DNA from: an uncultured Eubacteriales bacterium
GTDB lineage: Bacteria; Bacillota; Clostridia; Oscillospirales; Acutalibacteraceae
Direction: 5' to 3'
Length of the DNA: 64,000 nt
NCBI GenBank assembly: GCA_934630515.1
Contig: CAKTVV010000001.1
Span: 226,129-290,128 of the forward strand
Shown: positions 7,723 to 15,300 of the stretch, piece after piece
How positions within the stretch are numbered: position 1 is the stretch's first letter
Layout of the letters: each line of letters opens with the position of its first letter
Program-made: the position numbers and the translations under genes
Notes under the pieces: model-generated
What the model was told of the DNA's origin: nothing
Seen by the model: the letters and a program-made list of their open reading frames with translations, nothing else
Database searches by the model: none

Positions 7723-7751
7723 ACTATACCACACTTTGTCCGGTTTGTAAA
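7723..7751 (-). promoter_or_regulatory. Sigma-A promoter of rpsO-pnp
   Basis: Minus strand TTTACA (7746-7751), 17-base spacer, TATAGT (7723-7728) with TGTGG in front of the -10. Confidence 0.85.
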
Positions 7752-7789
7752 GAGCTTTTTGCGTTTTTGACCACACTTTTTTATGCCCA

Positions 7790-7818
7790 TTGAAAGCCGC
7801 CCCATAATATGATAGTAT
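7790..7818 (+). promoter_or_regulatory. Candidate promoter of the AAA-HTH gene
   Basis: TTGAAA (7790-7795), 17-base spacer, TAGTAT (7813-7818) preceded by TGA. It sits 48 bases before the ATG at 7866 and is divergent from the rpsO promoter. Confidence 0.6.
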
Positions 7819-7865
7819 TTAGAAAAATAACTGCCGGCAGCGGCACCCGTCAGGAGGAGGATCCC

Positions 7866-9686
7866 ATGCACATAACCGAAATTGAAATCTCCCGCTACAA
7901 ATCCATTCAGGAGCCCGTTTCGATCCGCTTTTTCGACTCACTCCCCACCGTTTTGATCGGCAAAAACGGCAGCGGCAAGACCAATATACTGGAGGCGCTG
8001 GAGCGCATCGCTTCAGCGCAAGACGGCTATGGGGGCGGCGGGCAAACGCCGCCGGACTATCGCATCCATTTAGAGCTTACGCCGGAGGAGCTTGTCCGGC
8101 TTTGCCCGGGCGAGCAGCCGGAGACGCCCTGCCGGATCACCGTCATCCCCGATGCGCAGGGGCGGATCGCCCAGCTGGAATCGGCGTATCTGGTTCCGAG
8201 GCTCCGCAGCGAGATCGACGCTATGCGCAGCACCGCAAAGCACTTACAGGCTGCGCTGAGCACCTATCGGCAGCAGCTGGAGCAGATCACCTATGATCCC
8301 GATGCGCTCTCCTCTTTCCACAGCTTTCAGCTTGTATCCACCAATTTTGACTGGCTGCAGCAAAACGTAAGCGGAATTATCGAAGAAGCGGAAAGGCTCG
8401 CCGATACGCTTTTGCAGCGATGCAGAGCCCCGGAGGATCGTCTTGATCTTTTGCCGATCCCCCTTTCCCCACGTCTGATGCCTTTTCTTGACCGCCTTTT
8501 ATCCAGAGATACGGAAATGTCCTTTCAGCTGGCATACGTCCCGCCGCATTTGGCGCCGTTTGAGGCTCCGTATATCACCATAAATGAGCCGGCACTCAAG
8601 GAGGAGATCGATCGGATCAACCAAGAGACCCGCCGGACCTGCGAAAGCATCCACCGGCTGCTGACCCGGATCAACGACTACACCGGACGTCTGCTGGCAG
8701 CACCGAACGCCGACCCCACCCTTCTGCGATCCGGGGACAGCCCTTTTTATTGGTTGATCCACGAGCTCCAGACCTGCGTCAGCGGCAAATGCTCGTTCCT
8801 GCGCAATGAAAGCACCGCCGTTCTTTTCACGGACGGTGAGACCGCTCCGGCAGCGTATCGCAGCGATAAGTCACGGATCATTTGGGAGACCTATCTGCAA
8901 AAGGTGTATGACGGGGACGACCAGGAGACGCTGCTGCAGCAAATACAAGGGAGACAGGGGCTTTCGCTCTCCGAGGACGCCCGGCAGGCATTTGAGCAGT
9001 ATCTCAACAGCAGCATGCCCGCCTTTGAGCAGGGGATGTATGACCGCATATCCGTCGAGCAGACGAATGAGGGCGCTCCCGTCATCCGTCTGCAGGAGCG
9101 CTCCGGCGAATCGGTTGCGCTGGATGCCACCAGCGCCGGACGCCGGTGGTATTTCACCTATTATTTCATCAAAAACACCCTGCAGCCGGGGGATTGGTTC
9201 CTCATCGATGAGCCCGCCGCCCTGCTCCATCCATCGGCACAGCAGGAGGTGCAAAGGGAGCTGCTGGCACTCGCCGAAAGCGGCGTGCGGGTCCTGTATT
9301 CCACCCACAGCCCCTACCTGATCCCGCATAATTGGAAAACGGTGCAATGCGTCATTATGGGAGAAACGGGTACAGCTGTACCCCCGGCTTCCACGCAAGA
9401 GGAATATTACAAAAAAGCCAAGGAGATCACCGGCAACGATGTCTTTTGTCTGCAGGCGCTGGTGGAAAAATATTTTCGGAGCGACAAGAATGCGGTTGCC
9501 AACCGTTGCTATGCCGCCATTCGTGAGGCAGATTCTTCGATTCCCGACGCTGCTGAAAAGCTGCAGCTCTCCGAGGGTACCATCCGCTCATGGGGGAAGC
9601 ACAGCGGCAGTTCCCGCTCTCCAAAATTTGAAAATATTCTCTTAGTGGCAGCCCTGACGGGAAAGGACATAAACGAGCTGATCTGA
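7866..9686 (+). CDS. AAA ATPase (RecF/OLD-like) fused to a C-terminal XRE-type HTH
   Basis: A 606-residue protein with a split ABC/SMC-type ATPase: Walker A GKNGSGKT at residues 32-39, a long insert with helical, coiled-coil-like stretches (about 100-300), the DATSAGRRW signature-like segment, Walker B FLIDEP (about 445-450) and the H-loop THSPY (about 481-485). This is the layout of overcoming-lysogenization-defect (OLD) and PtuA-type ATPases. Where OLD proteins carry a TOPRIM nuclease, residues about 545-606 instead read as an XRE/Cro helix-turn-helix (AAEKLQLSEGTIRSWGK ... ENILLVAALTGKDINELI). The start is set by GGAGGAGG six bases before the ATG. An HNH endonuclease gene follows 84 bases later. 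ATPase plus HNH nuclease recalls the Septu (PtuA-PtuB) arrangement, but the HTH fusion is not part of that scheme. A nucleic-acid sensing or defence role is inferred. Confidence 0.8.
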   Translation: MHITEIEISRYKSIQEPVSIRFFDSLPTVLIGKNGSGKTNILEALERIASAQDGYGGGGQTPPDYRIHLELTPEELVRLCPGEQPETPCRITVIPDAQGRIAQLESAYLVPRLRSEIDAMRSTAKHLQAALSTYRQQLEQITYDPDALSSFHSFQLVSTNFDWLQQNVSGIIEEAERLADTLLQRCRAPEDRLDLLPIPLSPRLMPFLDRLLSRDTEMSFQLAYVPPHLAPFEAPYITINEPALKEEIDRINQETRRTCESIHRLLTRINDYTGRLLAAPNADPTLLRSGDSPFYWLIHELQTCVSGKCSFLRNESTAVLFTDGETAPAAYRSDKSRIIWETYLQKVYDGDDQETLLQQIQGRQGLSLSEDARQAFEQYLNSSMPAFEQGMYDRISVEQTNEGAPVIRLQERSGESVALDATSAGRRWYFTYYFIKNTLQPGDWFLIDEPAALLHPSAQQEVQRELLALAESGVRVLYSTHSPYLIPHNWKTVQCVIMGETGTAVPPASTQEEYYKKAKEITGNDVFCLQALVEKYFRSDKNAVANRCYAAIREADSSIPDAAEKLQLSEGTIRSWGKHSGSSRSPKFENILLVAALTGKDINELI

Positions 9687-9722
9687 CCCTGTGGGGTACT
9701 CCTGTACTCTTTCCGAGCCTCC

Positions 9723-9751
9723 TGTGTCTCTGTATAATGAGATCAGACACA
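9723..9751 (+). promoter_or_regulatory. Promoter -10 inside a dyad, upstream of the HNH gene
   Basis: TATAAT (9733-9738) lies between the arms of an inverted repeat TGTGTCT (9723-9729) and AGACACA (9745-9751). No good -35 is visible. A dyad over the -10 is a classic repressor site; the XRE-type domain of the protein encoded just upstream is the obvious candidate binder (inference). Confidence 0.55.
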
Positions 9752-9770
9752 CAGAAAGGAGGTACTCAAT

Positions 9771-10103
9771 ATGTCAAAGTATACGGTCATGGAATTGTGG
9801 AGCCGCTTTTTCGGGACAAAGCAGGAGGTGTACGATTATGCGGGGCGGCGGATAAAACGATCCGCCTGCGGTAATCCGAGCGATCCCTGTCACCCCACGC
9901 TCGATCACATCCGTCCGCTGTCCCGCAGCGGGTGCGACGCTCCCGGCAACCTGATCATTTGCCATCGTGATACCAACGCCGAAAAAGCAGACCACTTCCC
10001 CCACTGGAGAGCCAACGGCGTCGCATTCCACGCCTGTCGAATCAGAGGCAGCCGCACAAGCTACAGGATCGTCCGGGATCAAGCCCCCCACGCACACACT
10101 TGA
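9771..10103 (+). CDS. Small HNH endonuclease
   Basis: A 110-residue protein with a compact HNH (beta-beta-alpha-metal) nuclease core: LDHIRPLSRSG, then GNLIICHRDTNAEKAD (about residues 46-75), with the catalytic His in DHI, the Asn of GNL and the second metal-binding His/Asn in CHRDTNAEK. The N-terminal MELWSRFFGTKQEVYDYAGR and C-terminal RGSRTSYRIVRDQ are characteristic of a small HNH family in Clostridia. AAAGGAGG lies seven to eight bases before the ATG. It probably acts with the upstream ATPase as effector nuclease; its promoter is covered by a dyad. A terminator follows at 10151-10192, closing a two-gene unit. Confidence 0.8.
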   Translation: MSKYTVMELWSRFFGTKQEVYDYAGRRIKRSACGNPSDPCHPTLDHIRPLSRSGCDAPGNLIICHRDTNAEKADHFPHWRANGVAFHACRIRGSRTSYRIVRDQAPHAHT

Positions 10104-10150
10104 CCCATAGCCGCAGCGAAGCACAACGCCCGCTGTTCCGCCAAACCAAT

Positions 10151-10192
10151 AGGAGCGTACCCCTCTGAAGCTCGGAGGGGTACGCTCCTTTA
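10151..10192 (+). terminator. Terminator after the AAA-HTH/HNH unit
   Basis: AGGAGCGTACCCCTC and GAGGGGTACGCTCCT form a perfect 15-bp stem with a 9-base loop, followed by TTATTG. The remainder of 10193-10364 shows no gene. Confidence 0.8.
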
Positions 10193-10364
10193 TTGTGCCG
10201 ACAGGCATTTTTCGTTTCGGCAAGGAGGTCCGTCCGCCGCTTCGCCTATACCGGCGATGGCGCCGTGGACAGCGCCGGCGGTCATGCGCAATATCCACCC
10301 GATCGCCAGCCGCCGTCCTCGCCCGGCAGCTTACAGGAAAAACAGCGGATTCGTTCCCATTTCG

Positions 10365-12287
10365 TCATTTCTTGTCCTCCGCTGTATTCATCAGACCCCG
10401 GCAGATTCCTTTATCGTACAGCAGCTTCATAAACAGACCGCCCTGCACCGACCGGTGCTGGAAGTGGATCTGCATCGATGTAACGCTGGAATACAGATCC
10501 GTCATCGGCACCCGGGAGGGGGACAGACGATAGGCCCGCTCGATCGCCGCCACGATCTTGCCAAAGAAGGCGGCATCCTCCGTCAGCGTTGCCGTCCAGA
10601 CCATCCAGTCGGACTTGGTATAGTCGGAGCGGTCGTCCAGCGGCAAGCCATAGGGGTTCATATGCCGCCGGTAGCCCTCCGTTTCCTGCCGCCACATAGT
10701 CGGTTCAAACAGCCCCAGTTCAAAGACCCGATCCCAGACCGCATTATATTTCATGCTGAAGGAACCGGGACGATCAAACGCCAGTCGATAGGTGCCGTCC
10801 TCGTTGGCGGCATTCTCCCGCCAGAACGCCGCCATCGACCGGGCGGCAGCATGACAGCGTCCGCCACGCCCGGCGTCCTCCATCCGGTCGCATACATATC
10901 CGTAGGCATCCAGCGCCATTATGGATTTCAGCGCCAGATTGCAGTTGCGTGCCAGATGGCCCATAAAATCATCGGTGCACAGCTGCCCATCCGGGTCTGC
11001 GCCGAAGTCCATCAGATAGTCCGCCCACTGATCCAGCAGCGCCTTATGCTCCCCGACAAATGCCCGATCCGGCAGCACGGAAAACAGCGCCGCCGTCAGC
11101 AGCAGCATATTCCCGCACTCCTCAATAGGCATCTGCCGCTCCGGCATGGTGCCGTTGCTGTATACCTGCCCGTTAAGAATGGGATAGGTGCCCACATCAT
11201 GGGGGGCAAAGGGAAACGGCCAGCGCTCGTTGGCGGCAAACCGGAACACCGGGCGCAGCATGCCCTCAATCAGCGCCGGATTGTACAGCAAAAACACCGG
11301 CATGGAGGGGTAGCTGATATCCACCGTAGCGGCGCAGCCATTGGAGAGGCACTCCTTTGAGATATACAGCAGCTCGCCGTTTTTATCCACCACCAGCTTG
11401 TGCGCCGCCATGATCTGCCGGAATGAAAGCGTCAGCAGCCGGGCATAATGCTCCCCGCCGGACGTCTGCGCCTCCCGCCAAAGCGTCGCATGGAACGCCT
11501 GACACCGTGCCAGCGTGTCCGTATAGTCCGCTGCCGCCTCCTCGATGAGTGCGGGCAGCGCCGCCCCCTCGGTCTTCCAGTAGGCAGGCAGATGATCGTT
11601 AAAATACTTGATGGACGCCACATCGTCATAAGCGATCAGAAACAGCTGCGGCTCATCCGGCTGCAGCGCCGCCTCCGCCCGCAGGAACATCCAGTCCCCG
11701 ATCCGCTTGGAGGATACGCTGCCGCCCCGGAGCGCCAGGTACACATAGCCCCAGTCGATGCTGATATCGTCGCCGGAGCAGCCCAGCACATTCTGCTCAA
11801 TGCCGCCCATGCGCATGGCACACAGATCGCCGCCCAGCGGCACCGCCTCTGCGCAGACGCAGTTTTGCAGCTTTTTGGATACACAAAAATCCTCCGCCGC
11901 CAGCAGCCGCACCTTCGTCCGATGGAGCTTATCGTCCGCCGCATGGGCAGTCATTTCAATATAGGATACCGGGCGGGACAGCAGGTGCAGATCCTCCGGC
12001 AGCACCGGCGTGGTGAATCGCACCGTCAGCTGCACACCCGCCGCCTCAAACACATAGGTCGTGGAGAGAGTCTCCACGGTCACTGACACCTGCTCCATAT
12101 GCCTTTCATCCGCAGCCTTGCCCATAAAATGATAGGAAACGCCGTCAATTTCCGCCACCCCGATCATCCGGGTGGGGATCCCGTTCCACAGCTGCGTATC
12201 GCTCTCATACAGCCGATCTGTCATAGACCATATGCTGAAATACGGATCCACTGTGATCAGCGGGTAAGCAGGCGCTCGAAAACTCAT
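10365..12287 (-). CDS. GtaA/DUF4965-family enzyme (glycoside-hydrolase-like)
   Basis: A 640-residue cytoplasmic-looking protein without a signal peptide. The N-terminus APAYPLITVDPYFSIWSMTD is the signature of the DUF4964-DUF5127-DUF4965-DUF1793 architecture of fungal glutaminase A and its bacterial relatives: a beta-sandwich first half (VTVETLSTTYVFEAAGVQLT) and a helical (alpha/alpha)6-barrel-like second half (DAPAGRGG..., NAVWDRVFELGLFEP, NPYGLPLDDRSDYTKSDWM). Bacterial members often sit in carbohydrate loci, and many are probably glycosidases rather than glutaminases. AAGGAG lies nine bases before the chosen ATG; a start six codons earlier has no such site. It is the last gene of the locus, after the giant repeat protein, with a strong stem-loop (12310-12360) between them. 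The substrate is unknown. Confidence 0.75.
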   Translation of the reverse strand: MSFRAPAYPLITVDPYFSIWSMTDRLYESDTQLWNGIPTRMIGVAEIDGVSYHFMGKAADERHMEQVSVTVETLSTTYVFEAAGVQLTVRFTTPVLPEDLHLLSRPVSYIEMTAHAADDKLHRTKVRLLAAEDFCVSKKLQNCVCAEAVPLGGDLCAMRMGGIEQNVLGCSGDDISIDWGYVYLALRGGSVSSKRIGDWMFLRAEAALQPDEPQLFLIAYDDVASIKYFNDHLPAYWKTEGAALPALIEEAAADYTDTLARCQAFHATLWREAQTSGGEHYARLLTLSFRQIMAAHKLVVDKNGELLYISKECLSNGCAATVDISYPSMPVFLLYNPALIEGMLRPVFRFAANERWPFPFAPHDVGTYPILNGQVYSNGTMPERQMPIEECGNMLLLTAALFSVLPDRAFVGEHKALLDQWADYLMDFGADPDGQLCTDDFMGHLARNCNLALKSIMALDAYGYVCDRMEDAGRGGRCHAAARSMAAFWRENAANEDGTYRLAFDRPGSFSMKYNAVWDRVFELGLFEPTMWRQETEGYRRHMNPYGLPLDDRSDYTKSDWMVWTATLTEDAAFFGKIVAAIERAYRLSPSRVPMTDLYSSVTSMQIHFQHRSVQGGLFMKLLYDKGICRGLMNTAEDKK

Positions 12288-12309
12288 ACTTGTAAACTCC
12301 TTCAAAAGC

Positions 12310-12360
12310 GCTGTACGCTGTCCCGGCGCAACCCGCCGGTTGCGCCGGGAACCGTACAGC
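12310..12360 (-). terminator. Intercistronic stem-loop
   Basis: Two stacked stems: GCTGTACG/CGTACAGC outside and CCCGGCGCAACC/GGTTGCGCCGGG inside with a 4-base loop. No T-run follows. It lies between the giant surface-protein gene and the GtaA-like gene and may attenuate or stabilise the operon mRNA so that the two genes are expressed at different levels. Confidence 0.55.
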
Positions 12361-12369
12361 CGTCACATG

Positions 12370-15300
12370 TTAAACCGTTACCTTCCGGCGGCGGCAGGCA
12401 AGCACGCCCGCCAGAGAAACCGCCAGCAGCAGCACCGCCACCGTCGCCGAAGTGGTATCGCCCGTGGGGGTCGCATCCGACCGACCCGTTGTTCTGCCGG
12501 TGGGTACGATCGCCACATCATCAAAATAGGTCTCACCGCCGCCGATCACCGACAGCGCCAGATATTTGGACTCCGCCACAAACCGATAGGTTACCTGCTG
12601 CCACTGACCCCGCTTGGCGCCGTTGAGCGCCGGCAGCGCCAGCCCGACAGCCGCCGGATCGGCAGAGGCTTTCGCACGGCTCATAGGCAGCAGCGTCAGC
12701 TGCGGCACTGTATCGCCGTCCACATACACCCAGAAGGTCAGATCGTATTCGGCGCCGGGGGTCAGCTGTCCGTTATCTTTATCAAACAGGACCAGCTTGC
12801 CGCTGTCGGCGGTACCCAGCCAGCGGACGGACTTGCCGCCCTCATACACCTTATCCACATCGTAATCGGCACGCCCCATATGGTAATGCACCAGCCCGTC
12901 GCCGAGCAGCGTGTCGGCGTCGTACTGCTCGAAGCCCTGGAAAATACCCACGGCCTCCCACTTGGCGTACAGCGTCACGTTGTTCATGGGGAACACATCC
13001 AGCGTATATTCGCAATCCAGCTCCCGATACACATGCCAGCCCATAAACTTATAGCCGTAGCGGGTCACGGTCGGCCAGACGATCTTCTCGCCCTCCTCGC
13101 CGACGATAGGCTCCACCTCGTTGCCGCCGTTGGTAACAAAGGTGATCTGCACCTTATCGAAGGGCGATTTGTTGGAATACTTTGAGGTGGTGCCGAACGC
13201 CCGCAGCACCGGCGTGCCGTCCTCGCAGGCGTACCAGACGTTGTCAAAGTCGAAGCCGTCCATATACCGCTTGGCGTTGGCACCCCGCATGGATTTCAGG
13301 CTGAGGATACGGGTCTTGGACTGGGAGAATACCAGACCGTACACATTCGTGGATACGGTGCTGTCAAAGCACTTGCCCACCGCCGGATCCTTGGCATCGT
13401 TGGCGGCGTAGCAATTTACCAGCGGACTCTTCACCTGGCTGCCGCACCAGTTATAGCCGGTCAAACCGCCCTTGAAGCCGTCGCCCTCGACCTCCAGCGG
13501 ACCGGTCGCATAGCAATTCTCGATGCGGATCGCCCGGGGTGAGGCACCCAGAATGCCGCCGACAAAGTTACCGATGACCGTCACGGTCTGATCGGAGAAG
13601 CAGCCCCGGATCGTTGCCAGCAGACCGGTGGCGTCATTATCCTCGGGGATCGTCCAGTCATAGCAATAGCCCACCAGGGCGCCTACGCAACCCATACCGT
13701 GCTTGGTATCGCTGCCGCGAATATAGGAATGGATCACACCGATATTCTCCACGACACCGCTCTCACCGATGACCGGAATCAGCCCTGCCAGCACCTGTCC
13801 TTCCCGCACCACATCCAGATAGATGCCGGACACGGTGTGACCGTTGCCGTTCAGATGGCCCCGGAAGCCATGGTGTACCTCATACTGCTGCCAGGTGGAA
13901 TAGAACCAGGCGTGGGCATTGTCCTTCCAATCCGCCGCCGTGGTATCGTTCAGTACGATATCGTGGGTCAGCTCATAGTATACACCCTTGGGATCCTCCT
14001 GGGTGGCATTCACCAAACCGGATACCAGCTTTGCCAACTGTTCACCGGTAGCAATCTGATAAGGGTCATTCTCGGTACCGGTGCCGCCCGCATAATCGGT
14101 TGCCACCTGACCCGACCACACAGCGCCGGGGGTGCCGTTATTTCCGTTCACCTGATGCTCTGCCGCTACGGGCAGCAGCCGGGGCGTTTTGCCCTCCGCC
14201 GTCACCCAAATGGTATCCCATTCCAGTGCCGTCATGGAGGAACGGGCTGCCTCGCCGGTCATCTGCGCCTTGGTGCGCAGCCGAACGTTGGCCTGCTCCA
14301 CATTGCTGTAGCAATCCCGCAGCTCGTAGGTCGCCCCGCTGGTCGGCTCATGAATGGGATAATCCACGCTGTAGCAATGGACGATTGACTGAGTGCCGTT
14401 CCAGAAGAAGGCGGTGATGCCGCCCTTGATATTTTCGGTCGCCTCCATGGAGCCGGCGAAGAAGCAGTTATCCATCGCCACCGCCAGCGAGCCGGCGCCG
14501 ACGATGCCGCCGGTGCGCATACCCTTCAGCACCACCGTCTCGTCTGCATAGCAGCCGGTGATGACCGGCTTCGCCGCATGGTTGCCTGTGTCGTGAGACC
14601 AGCCGACGATAGAGCCGACATTGGAGAATCCGGACATATATGCATGGGTAATACCCACGTTCCGGATGACCGCTCCGCCCCCGATCATCGGGAACAAACC
14701 GGAGCGATAGCCGTCACGGCCGGGCTGGTCGCCATAGTAGAGACCGCTGACCGTATGACCGCTGCCCTCCAGATACCCTTGGAACCGCACGGCGGTGTCA
14801 TTGTTCACGGAATACCATGCCTTCGGGCTGCCGGCGGTATACCAATCCTCCGCCGTGGTGTCATTGAGGACAATGTTGTGGGTCAGCACATAGAATTTGC
14901 CCTCGGTGTCCGAATCGTTCACCAGCTTCGCCAGCTGTTCCGCCGTGGCGATCTGATAGGGATCGTCCTTCGTACCGGTGCCGCCGGCGTAGTCGGCAGC
15001 GATCCTGCCCGACCAGACCGTACCCGGCTCGATGGGCTTATTATCGGGCTTGCGCAGGGTGGGCAGTCCGCCCTCGTTGGTCTGCCATACGGCGTTAAAA
15101 TCAAAGCCGTCCAGATTTTCCTTGGCAGCCTCGCCGGTCATCTGCTCGACGGTGCGCTGCCAAGCGTTGTTGCCAAAGGCACCGGCTGCCTCGCCCACGG
15201 TGCTGTAGACGTTGGTGTACTGCACGTCGCCGCCGGGCAGCGCCGCCGTGGTATAGAACCGCTTCACCACCACATAGTTGCTCCAGTGAGCGGCATATAC

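Noticed and set aside
7866..10103. Calling the ATPase-HNH pair Septu (ptuA-ptuB)
   Set aside because: The ATPase carries an HTH not part of the Septu scheme and the HNH protein is shorter than usual PtuB; only a likeness is claimed.
10365..12287. Calling this gene a glutaminase
   Set aside because: The GtaA name comes from fungal proteins; carbohydrate-locus context in bacteria makes the reaction uncertain.
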